A stretch of DNA of 20,217 nt from an uncultured Campylobacteraceae bacterium. GTDB taxonomy: Bacteria; Campylobacterota; Campylobacteria; Campylobacterales; Arcobacteraceae. The DNA lies in the NCBI GenBank assembly GCA_913057765.1, contig CAJXPH010000020.1, positions 1-20,217 of the forward strand. Reading direction: 5' to 3'. The notes under the pieces are model-generated. The model did not search any database. It saw only the letters and a list, made by a program, of their open reading frames with translations, and was not told the origin of the DNA. The position numbers were made by a program, and so were the translations under genes. Shown here piece by piece: positions 14,794 through 20,217 of the stretch. The first letter of the stretch is position 1; every line of letters begins with the position of its first letter.

Positions 14794-15161
14794 TATAATA
14801 CCTCCGGAGCAAGTGAAACAATTTTCATGAATCCTGAATATCTAACTTCTCTTGCAACTGGTCCAAAGATTCTTGTTCCAATTGGGTCTTTTTTAGCATC
14901 TAAAATAACTGCAGCGTTATCATCAAATCTAATTAAAGAACCATTTTCTCTTTGAATCTCTTTATGAGTTCTTACAACTACAGCTTTAACTACTTGACCT
15001 TTTTTAACTTTTCCAGTAGGAATAGCTTTTTTAACAGAAGCAACAATAACGTCACCAACAGATGCATATCTTCTCTTAGATCCACCAAGAACTTTGATAC
15101 ACATGATCTCTTTGGCACCAGTGTTGTCAGCTACATTTAATCTAGTAAAACTTTGAATCAT
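14793..15161 (-). CDS. rplN: 50S ribosomal protein L14
   Basis: L14 lies at the subunit interface and forms bridge contacts with 16S rRNA. The 122 residues match the very constant family length, with MIQSFTRLNVADNTGAKEIMCIKVLGG at the start, the basic YASVGDVIVASVKKAIPTGKVKKG loop and the C-terminal GTRIFGPVAREVR. It overlaps rpsQ upstream and rplX downstream by one base each, both as TAATG. Confidence 0.98.
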   Translation of the reverse strand: MIQSFTRLNVADNTGAKEIMCIKVLGGSKRRYASVGDVIVASVKKAIPTGKVKKGQVVKAVVVRTHKEIQRENGSLIRFDDNAAVILDAKKDPIGTRIFGPVAREVRYSGFMKIVSLAPEVL

Positions 15162-15415
15162 TAGTTAACTCCTGTAGCTACAATAGTCTTCAATCTGAAA
15201 GATTTAGTTTTAGATAAAGGTCTACACTCAACCGCAGTTACTGTATCCCCTTCTTTTAACTCATTTCTTTCATCATGTACTAAATACTTTTTAAATCTTT
15301 TCACAGTCTTGTGATATCTTGGGTGCATAACTTGTCTAGTAACTAATACTGACGCAGTTTTGTCTCCAGAAATTTTTACCACTACACCTTGAATCTCGTT
15401 TTTATGTGTACTCAT
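15161..15415 (-). CDS. rpsQ: 30S ribosomal protein S17
   Basis: S17 is a primary binding protein of the 5' domain of 16S rRNA with an OB-fold. The 84 residues carry EIQGVVVKISGDKTASVLVTR, HPRYHKTVKRFKKYLVHDE and GDTVTAVECRPLSKTKSFRL, the standard core. The ATG at 15415 has AAGGAT upstream and lies 11 nt after rpmC. Confidence 0.97.
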   Translation of the reverse strand: MSTHKNEIQGVVVKISGDKTASVLVTRQVMHPRYHKTVKRFKKYLVHDERNELKEGDTVTAVECRPLSKTKSFRLKTIVATGVN

Positions 15416-15426
15416 ACTTTGGATCC

Positions 15427-15618
15427 TTAGTTAGCTTTTACAGCAGTAATAGCTGTTTGAATTTGTGCGATATCTTTTTTCGCAACTCTTAATTCAGACG
15501 TGTTTGTTAACTGCATAGTTTTTAGCTTAGCTTTTAATTCAAAAAGAAGCACCTTTTTCTCTTTTAATAACTCGTTTAACTCTAGTAAACTTTTGTCTTT
15601 AATATCAGAATAAATCAT
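15427..15618 (-). CDS. rpmC: 50S ribosomal protein L29
   Basis: L29 is a two-helix hairpin at the tunnel exit, next to L23, where trigger factor and SRP dock. The 63 residues are almost wholly helical, with KDKSLLELNELLKEKKVLLFELKAKLKTMQLTNTSELRVAKKDIAQIQT. The start at 15618 lies inside the end of rplP, a 14-nt overlap in another frame, the longest overlap in the operon, so ribosomes finishing L16 must back up to begin L29. Confidence 0.95.
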   Translation of the reverse strand: MIYSDIKDKSLLELNELLKEKKVLLFELKAKLKTMQLTNTSELRVAKKDIAQIQTAITAVKAN

Positions 15619-16030
15619 TTTCGCTATCTCTTGTTACAATTTTAGTTTTAAATGGTAATTTATGTCTTGCTAAAGTTAAAGCGGCTCTTGATAATGTATC
15701 ATCAACCCCTGCCATTTCAAAACAAATTCTACCTGGCTTAATGTTCATAACCCATTTATCAACAGCACCTTTACCTTTACCCATTCTTGTTTCTAATGGC
15801 TTAGCAGTAAGTGGCTTGTCTGGGAATACCATAATCCAAACTTTCGCTTCTCTTTTAACTTTTCTAGTCATAGCAATTCTGGCAGCTTCGATTTGTCTAG
15901 AATCAATTCTTCCATGCTCTACAGCTTTAAGTCCGTAATCTCCGTAAGCAAGAGTATTAGCTCTCATAGACTTACCTCTATTACGACCTTTCATTACTTT
16001 TCTAAATTTAGTTCTCTTAGGCATTAACAT
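15605..16030 (-). CDS. rplP: 50S ribosomal protein L16
   Basis: L16 supports the A-site tRNA and completes the 50S subunit. The 141 residues begin MLMPKRTKFRKVMKGRNRGKS and include the MGKGKGAVDKWVMNIKPG block. The ATG at 16030 fits the family N-terminus and has GAGG 9 nt upstream; a second ATG at 16024 is 15 nt from that site and is less likely. It begins 2 nt after rpsC. Confidence 0.97.
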   Translation of the reverse strand: MLMPKRTKFRKVMKGRNRGKSMRANTLAYGDYGLKAVEHGRIDSRQIEAARIAMTRKVKREAKVWIMVFPDKPLTAKPLETRMGKGKGAVDKWVMNIKPGRICFEMAGVDDTLSRAALTLARHKLPFKTKIVTRDSENDLF

Positions 16031-16032
16031 AA

Positions 16033-16731
16033 TTATTTACCTCTTCTCTTTTGTGGTCTTCTTTTTGGTTTAGAATCAGTATCTTTTTCAGTTGGAATAC
16101 CTTTTGCAAGTACTTCACCTTTAAAGATCCAAACTTTAATACCAATACAACCATAAGTAGTATGAGCTTCAGCAAATCCATAATCAATTCTTGCTCTTAA
16201 AGTATGTAAAGGAACTCTACCTTCTAAGTACCACTCAGTTCTTGCCATTTCAGCTCCACCAAGTCTACCAGAAACAGAAACTTTAATACCTTTAGCTCCG
16301 CCTTTCATTGCATTTTGCATAACTCTTTTCATAGCTCTTCTAAATGCAACTCTTCTTTCTAATTGTTGTGCAACATTTTCAGCAGAAAGTTGACCAGATA
16401 ATTGTGGTTTTCTCTCTTCTTTAATATTTACAGCAATTTCTTTTCCAACTAAGTTAGAAAGGTTGTTCTTAAGTTTCTCAACGTCTGCACCTTTTTTACC
16501 AATAATGATACCAGGTCTAGCAGCAACGATAGTAACTCTAACTTTTTTTGCAGTTCTTTCTACGATAGTAGCAGCAACACCTGCATAGTATAATTCTTTT
16601 TTAACGAATTTTCTGATTTTATCATCTTCTGAAACGTTAGCAGGCATAGTAGAAAATTTTGGGAACCATCTAGAATCCCAGTTTCTGTTTATACCTAATC
16701 TTAAACCTATTGGATTTACTTTTTGACCCAT
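16033..16731 (-). CDS. rpsC: 30S ribosomal protein S3
   Basis: S3 forms part of the mRNA entry channel and its helicase centre. The 232 residues open with MGQKVNPIGLRLGINRNWDSRWF. A type II KH domain carries PGIIIGKKGADVEKLK with the GKKG loop at 78-81, and the C-terminal domain includes GAKGIKVSVSGRLGGAEMARTEWYLEGRVPLHTLRA. The C-terminal tail is short and very basic (KPKRRPQKRRGK). Its ATG overlaps the rplV stop by one base. Confidence 0.98.
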   Translation of the reverse strand: MGQKVNPIGLRLGINRNWDSRWFPKFSTMPANVSEDDKIRKFVKKELYYAGVAATIVERTAKKVRVTIVAARPGIIIGKKGADVEKLKNNLSNLVGKEIAVNIKEERKPQLSGQLSAENVAQQLERRVAFRRAMKRVMQNAMKGGAKGIKVSVSGRLGGAEMARTEWYLEGRVPLHTLRARIDYGFAEAHTTYGCIGIKVWIFKGEVLAKGIPTEKDTDSKPKRRPQKRRGK

Positions 16732-17063
16732 TACTTATCTCCTTTTTCAGCAGCAGCTACTTCAATCATGATATGCGCAGTTGGTTTATGTTTTGGTGAT
16801 GCACTTCCTCTTGCTCTTGGAGTAAATCTCTTAAGAACTGGACCTCTATCAACTCTAGCAGAAGTAATAATTGCATCTTCTGGCTCTAAACCTGCATTCG
16901 CAACAGCAGATGCGATAACTTTTGAAATAATTCCAGCAGCTTTATTAGGAGTAAATTCTAATGATGCGATTGCATATTCTGCATTCATACCTTGAACTTC
17001 TCTAGCAATAAGTCTTGCTTTAGTTGGTGATAATCTGATAAATTTTAAAATTGCTCTAGCCAT
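16731..17063 (-). CDS. rplV: 50S ribosomal protein L22
   Basis: L22 lines the exit tunnel with an extended hairpin whose tip approaches L4 at the narrowest point. The 110 residues show FIRLSPTKARLIAREVQGMNAEYAIASLEF and the hairpin region RVDRGPVLKRFTPRARGSASP. No insertion or deletion of the sort linked to macrolide resistance was apparent, but I had no reference alignment. One-base TAATG overlaps link it to rpsS before and rpsC after. Confidence 0.97.
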   Translation of the reverse strand: MARAILKFIRLSPTKARLIAREVQGMNAEYAIASLEFTPNKAAGIISKVIASAVANAGLEPEDAIITSARVDRGPVLKRFTPRARGSASPKHKPTAHIMIEVAAAEKGDK

Positions 17064-17341
17064 TATCCAACCTTTCTTTGTACAGAACCTTTGTGTCCTC
17101 TGAATGTTCTAGTTGGTGCAAATTCACCTAACTTATATCCAACGTGGTTTTCTGTAATATTTACAGGTACAAAGTTTCTTCCGTTATGCACATTAAATGT
17201 TAAACCAATCATGTCAGGTAAAATCATAGATCTTCTTGACCATGTTTTAATTGGTTTTTTATCATTAGCTTCAACAGCTTTTAATACTTTTTTCATTAAG
17301 TGTGCGTCTACAAATGGACCTTTTTTTATTGATCTTGCCAT
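17063..17341 (-). CDS. rpsS: 30S ribosomal protein S19
   Basis: S19 sits in the 30S head with S13 and touches tRNA and the intersubunit bridge. The 92 residues include MARSIKKGPFVDAHLMKKV, TWSRRSMILPDMIGLTFNVHNGR and HVGYKLGEFAPTRTFRGH, all standard. It starts 9 nt after rplB. Confidence 0.98.
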   Translation of the reverse strand: MARSIKKGPFVDAHLMKKVLKAVEANDKKPIKTWSRRSMILPDMIGLTFNVHNGRNFVPVNITENHVGYKLGEFAPTRTFRGHKGSVQRKVG

Positions 17342-17350
17342 CTTAAACCC

Positions 17351-18178
17351 TTACTTCTTTCTTCTTGAAATGATTAACTTATCACTAGCTTTTTTCTTTC
17401 TAGTTTTGTAACCTTTAGTTGGCATACCCCATGGAGTTACCGGATGTCTACCTGAGTTAGTCTTACCTTCACCACCACCATGCGGGTGATCAATAGGGTT
17501 CATTGCTGATCCCCTTGTTTGAGGTCTTTTTCCTAAGTGTCTTTGACGACCTGCTTTTCCAACAACCATGTTAGAGAAATCTTCGTTTCCAACGATTCCG
17601 ATAGTAGCAAGGCATACACCTAAGATTTTTCTCATTTCACCAGAAGGAAGTCTCATAATTACATATTTGTCTTCTCTACCCATAATTTGAGCGTATCCAC
17701 CAGCAGATCTTGCAATTTGTCCACCTTTACCTGGTTTCATTTCAATGTTATGAACCATTGTACCAACAGGAATGTTGATAAGTCTCATTGTATTACCTGG
17801 TAAAATATCAAGTCCTGATTCTGCAGCTTGAATTTTATCTCCAACAGTTAATCCAGAAGGTTGTAAAATATATCTTTTATCACCATCTAAATAAGTAACT
17901 AAACAAATTCTACAGTTTCTGTATGGGTCGTACTCAATAGTTGAAATAGTCCCTGGAACACCGAATTTGTTTCTTTTGAAATCAATAATTCTATATAATT
18001 TCTTAGCACCTGCTTCTCTGTGTCTAGAAGTAATTCTACCGTTATTATTTCTACCAGCTGAAGCTTTTACTCTTACAAGTAAAGATCTAACTGTTGGTTT
18101 AGAAGTAATATCAGAAGTATCCATAACAGACATAAATCTTCTAGCAGGAGTTATTGGTCTAAATTTTTTAATTGCCAT
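17351..18178 (-). CDS. rplB: 50S ribosomal protein L2
   Basis: L2 is the most conserved large-subunit protein and supports the peptidyl transferase centre and subunit joining. The 275 residues have the OB and SH3-like core (GRNNNGRITSRHREAGAKKLYRIIDF near the N-terminus, LPSGEMRKILGVCLATIGIVGN in the middle) and the C-terminal loop DHPHGGGEG (230-238), which holds the counterpart of E. coli His229. It lies 11 nt after rplW, in the usual S10 order. Confidence 0.98.
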   Translation of the reverse strand: MAIKKFRPITPARRFMSVMDTSDITSKPTVRSLLVRVKASAGRNNNGRITSRHREAGAKKLYRIIDFKRNKFGVPGTISTIEYDPYRNCRICLVTYLDGDKRYILQPSGLTVGDKIQAAESGLDILPGNTMRLINIPVGTMVHNIEMKPGKGGQIARSAGGYAQIMGREDKYVIMRLPSGEMRKILGVCLATIGIVGNEDFSNMVVGKAGRQRHLGKRPQTRGSAMNPIDHPHGGGEGKTNSGRHPVTPWGMPTKGYKTRKKKASDKLIISRRKK

Positions 18179-18189
18179 CTATAATCCCC

Positions 18190-18471
18190 TTAAGCCGAAA
18201 GGTTCGCTATTTCAGCGCCCTCTGGTAATGTAACGTAGAATTTTTTGAAATCTGGTCTTTTACCAGTCTTTCCTCTAAATTTCTTTACTTTTCCATTTTG
18301 TCTTAAAGAGTTAATTTTTGATGGTGTAACACCGAAATACTCTTTAAATACTTCTTTTAAACCGCTTTTAGTCATTCTAGGACTAGTTTGAACAACGATT
18401 ACGCCGTTTTCTTGAAGCTCGATTGTCTTTTCTGTATATAATATTGCTTTAATATCTGTAATATCTGCCAT
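18190..18471 (-). CDS. rplW: 50S ribosomal protein L23
   Basis: L23 lies at the tunnel exit and docks trigger factor and SRP. The 93 residues include DIKAILYTEKTIELQENGVIVV, VFKEYFGVTPSKINSLRQNGK and the RFRGKTG-like loop KKFRGKTGKRPDFKKFYVTLPEG that enters the tunnel. The gap to rplD is 2 nt. Confidence 0.96.
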   Translation of the reverse strand: MADITDIKAILYTEKTIELQENGVIVVQTSPRMTKSGLKEVFKEYFGVTPSKINSLRQNGKVKKFRGKTGKRPDFKKFYVTLPEGAEIANLSA

Positions 18472-18473
18472 CT

Positions 18474-19064
18474 CTACGCCTCTTTAGTTAATGAATCAAG
18501 TACTGATTTTTCAATTAGTACTGAATGATACGCTGAAATTAAATATGCATTAACTTCTTGTTTTTCAATCATGTAACAATTTTTAATGTTTCTAAACGCT
18601 AGGTATGTTTTCTCTTCAATTGATTCAACAACTATAAGAGTATCTCTTTGGTTTAATTCATTAATAATTGAAAGCGCATCTTTAGTTTTACCAGATTCAA
18701 TTGCAATTGAATCAGCTACAAATAAAGAACCTTTTTCAGCTTGAGCATTAATAGCAAAGCTTAATGCTAAAACTTTTTGTTTCTTATTGATCTTTTGGTT
18801 ATAGTTTCTTTTAGTAGGACCAAAAACTTGACCACCACCTACGAATAAAGGAGATCTTTTAGAACCCCATCTAGCACCACCAGAACCTTTTTGAGCTTTA
18901 GGTTTCTTACCACCACCGCTTACTTCAGATCTGTTTTTTACTCTAGCTGTATTTGCTCTTAGAGCTGCTAGATATGATTTAACATATAAGTATAAGTTAT
19001 GTGAGTTGATATCTTTATAAGATTCTGGTAACTCACTTGATTTTACTACTACTGCATTACTCAT
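18474..19064 (-). CDS. rplD: 50S ribosomal protein L4
   Basis: L4 reaches into the exit tunnel; in E. coli it also represses the S10 operon through its leader. The 196 residues carry the tunnel loop region ARVKNRSEVSGGGKKPKAQKGSGGARWGSKRSPLFVGGGQVFGP, followed by YNQKINKKQKVLALSFA. The start overlaps the rplC stop as ATGA. If L4 regulates this operon, its target would be the two-hairpin leader at 19984-20022, which is far shorter than the E. coli leader; this is inference. Confidence 0.96.
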   Translation of the reverse strand: MSNAVVVKSSELPESYKDINSHNLYLYVKSYLAALRANTARVKNRSEVSGGGKKPKAQKGSGGARWGSKRSPLFVGGGQVFGPTKRNYNQKINKKQKVLALSFAINAQAEKGSLFVADSIAIESGKTKDALSIINELNQRDTLIVVESIEEKTYLAFRNIKNCYMIEKQEVNAYLISAYHSVLIEKSVLDSLTKEA

Positions 19065-19636
19065 TTAGCAATCCTTACTTTTCCTAATCCACCATTTGGT
19101 CCTGAAACAGCACCTTTTACAACTAAAATACCAGTCTCTGCATCAAATGAAATAACATCATTTTTAACAGAATTTGTTGTATTTCCGTATTGTCCTGGCA
19201 TTTTTTTACCTGGCATTACTCGTCCTGGCCATTCACACATACCAATAGAACCAGTTCGTCTACCCATTCTATGTCCGTGAGAAGCTCTACCACCAGCAAA
19301 GTTCCATCTTTTAACAACACCAGAGAAACCTCTACCTTTTGTTGTAAAAGTTGTTTTTAAAACTTTTGCTTCTGATAAACCAGAAACATCTAAATCACCA
19401 GCTTCAGTATTTGCTACATTAATTGTTGCAAATCTGTTAAACTCTTTAGACAAGTTAAATTTCTTTTGTTGTCCTTCAATTGTTTTATTCATTTTTTTAC
19501 CTAATGAATAAGAAACAAATGCTACACCGTCAGCCACGTCACATACTTTTGTATCAAGAACTTTTAAAAGTGTAACAGGAACCGCAGGAACTGAAATAGT
19601 TCTGCTCATACCGATTTTTTCTACTATGAATTCCAT
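19061..19636 (-). CDS. rplC: 50S ribosomal protein L3
   Basis: L3 is one of the first proteins to bind 23S rRNA and sends a finger towards the peptidyl transferase centre. The 191 residues include the finger WNFAGGRASHGHRMGRRTGSIGMCEWPGRVMPGKKMPGQYGN. Gln149 lies in the place of the E. coli glutamine methylated by PrmB, so methylation is possible. The protein is a little shorter than E. coli L3. Its ATG is 11 nt after rpsJ. Confidence 0.97.
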   Translation of the reverse strand: MEFIVEKIGMSRTISVPAVPVTLLKVLDTKVCDVADGVAFVSYSLGKKMNKTIEGQQKKFNLSKEFNRFATINVANTEAGDLDVSGLSEAKVLKTTFTTKGRGFSGVVKRWNFAGGRASHGHRMGRRTGSIGMCEWPGRVMPGKKMPGQYGNTTNSVKNDVISFDAETGILVVKGAVSGPNGGLGKVRIAK

Positions 19637-19647
19637 CTATACCCTTT

Positions 19648-19962
19648 CTATTCTTGACCCATTGATCTAACTTCAACATCAACTTCTGGAGCTAAGTCAA
19701 GTTTCATTAACGAATCAACCGTATCAGGAGTAGCAGCAATGATATCAATCATTCTTGTGTGCACTCTGATTTCGAATTGTTCTCTCGATGATTTATTAAC
19801 GTGAGGACCTCTTATAACTGTGTACTTTCTAATCTTAGTTGGTAAAGGTATTGGACCTCTCAACTCTGCACCAGTTCGTTTAACGGCTTCAACTATTGAA
19901 GCAACACTTCTGTCTAAAACTCTATGATCATAAGCTTTAAGCTTTAATCTAATTTTTTCCAT
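19648..19962 (-). CDS. rpsJ: 30S ribosomal protein S10
   Basis: S10 is in the 30S head and is also NusE, the partner of NusB and NusG in antitermination and in coupling transcription to translation. The 104 residues contain IRLKLKAYDHRVLDRSVASIVE and the long loop PIPLPTKIRKYTVIRGPHVNKSSREQFEIR (about 38-66), which contacts the Nus factors when S10 is off the ribosome. The ATG at 19962 has AAAGGA 5-6 nt upstream. It is the first gene of the operon, behind the consensus promoter and two-hairpin leader. Confidence 0.98.
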   Translation of the reverse strand: MEKIRLKLKAYDHRVLDRSVASIVEAVKRTGAELRGPIPLPTKIRKYTVIRGPHVNKSSREQFEIRVHTRMIDIIAATPDTVDSLMKLDLAPEVDVEVRSMGQE

Positions 19963-19983
19963 ATATTTCCTTTAAAGAACTCG

Positions 19984-20022
19984 TTAGATGTGTTAAAAAA
20001 ACACTCTAACCACTTTTAGTGG
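19984..20022 (-). promoter_or_regulatory. S10 operon leader: two adjoining hairpins
   Basis: In the RNA sense, CCACT/AGTGG (20022-20018 with 20014-20010) closes a 3-nt loop at the very start of the transcript. It is followed with no gap by TTAGAGTGTT (20009-20000) pairing with AACACATCTAA (19994-19984) around five U residues, with one bulged base. About 20 nt then lead to the rpsJ start, including the AAAGGA ribosome site. Possible roles are 5'-end stabilisation or ribosomal-protein feedback; which one is not shown by the sequence. Confidence 0.6.
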
Positions 20023-20028
20023 ACGCGG

Positions 20029-20057
20029 ATTATAACTCAAAGTAGATTAAATGTCAA
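20029..20057 (-). promoter_or_regulatory. Perfect-consensus sigma70 promoter of the S10-spc operon
   Basis: On the minus strand TTGACA (20057-20052) and TATAAT (20034-20029) are both perfect and separated by exactly 17 bp. The following discriminator, CCGCGTCC (20028-20021), is strikingly GC-rich for this AT-rich genome, which is characteristic of promoters under ppGpp (stringent) control. The transcript should start near 20022, about 60 nt before rpsJ. Confidence 0.9.
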
Positions 20058-20217
20058 GCTTTATGGTCTTTAGCTCAGTTTTTCTACTATTTATTTTCCT
20101 TTTAAAAAGGATAACTTACTTTATAATTATGCTCTTTTAAGTTAACTACAAGATTTTCTTTTATATAAATTAAAGAACAATTTTATTAAAGTTCTTCTTT
20201 TATATAAGGAATTAATA
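20058..20217. other. Intergenic DNA upstream of rpsJ with a 13-bp direct repeat
   Basis: No coding frame was found here. TTCTTTTATATAA occurs at 20156-20168 and again at 20195-20207, 39 bp apart. Between them AAGAAC (20173-20178) and GTTCTT (20191-20196) form a small inverted repeat. The last bases, AAGGAATTAATA, look like a ribosome site, so a plus-strand gene may begin just beyond the window and be divergent from the ribosomal operon. A plus-strand TATAAT at 20122-20127 could serve it, but no -35 supports this. Confidence 0.4.

Noticed and set aside
11040..18233. Many plus-strand open frames inside the ribosomal genes
   Set aside because: They lie opposite highly conserved genes, lack ribosome sites and recognisable motifs, and are expected antisense shadows in AT-rich DNA.
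20098..20110. CCTTTT/AAAAGG palindrome as a terminator upstream of rpsJ
   Set aside because: The loop would be a single base and there is no T-run after it; it is most likely AT-rich chance.
1..20217. CRISPR array, tRNA or rRNA genes, prophage or insertion sequence
   Set aside because: No regularly spaced repeats, cloverleaf-like sequence, transposase or phage gene could be seen on either strand.

Overview
The window looks like chromosomal DNA from a member of the Campylobacterota, most likely the Arcobacter group (Arcobacteraceae). This rests on the AT-rich composition and AGA/TTA-rich codon use, the character of the ribosomal proteins, an S10-spc cluster without rpmD (L30), a zinc-type S14, and an aspartyl-tRNA synthetase carrying the residues of the non-discriminating type found in Helicobacter and relatives. 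I cannot fix the genus without a database search. The first 38 bases are not biological: they are an Illumina Nextera adapter left on the contig end.

Layout. Almost everything is transcribed on the minus strand, so gene order runs right to left. From 20057 to 9322 lies one long ribosomal transcription unit of 23 genes: rpsJ-rplC-rplD-rplW-rplB-rpsS-rplV-rpsC-rplP-rpmC-rpsQ-rplN-rplX-rplE-rpsN-rpsH-rplF-rplR-rpsE-rplO-secY-map-infA. It starts from a perfect-consensus sigma70 promoter with a GC-rich discriminator and a short leader of two adjoining hairpins. It ends in a strong hairpin terminator after infA. Genes are packed with gaps of 1-14 nt or overlaps, including five TAATG stop/start overlaps, which suggests translational coupling. 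Besides ribosomal proteins the unit makes the SecYEG channel subunit SecY, methionine aminopeptidase and IF-1, so it joins ribosome assembly to export and N-terminal maturation.

From 9280 to 5827 is a non-ribosomal stretch: a soluble diguanylate cyclase with its own extended -10 promoter, a small plus-strand helix-turn-helix protein whose promoter is overlapped by a TTGTACAA palindrome, and a divergent pair made of a family-4-like uracil-DNA glycosylase and a proline/glutamate-rich lipoprotein joined by a TTGA overlap. A 13-bp inverted repeat with a 46-nt interior lies between the convergent HTH and diguanylate cyclase genes.

From 5809 to 84, again on the minus strand, are aspS (TTG start, non-discriminating signature), a ZnuA-like periplasmic protein that has lost the usual metal-binding histidines, a YgiQ-type radical SAM protein, and the biotin synthesis aminotransferase bioA next to the adapter. 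No tRNA, rRNA, CRISPR array, insertion sequence or prophage was seen. I found no clear new defence or mobile system. The best leads are the small HTH protein with its putative operators, the degenerate ZnuA-like protein, the glycosylase with an altered active-site motif, and the 7939-8010 inverted repeat.
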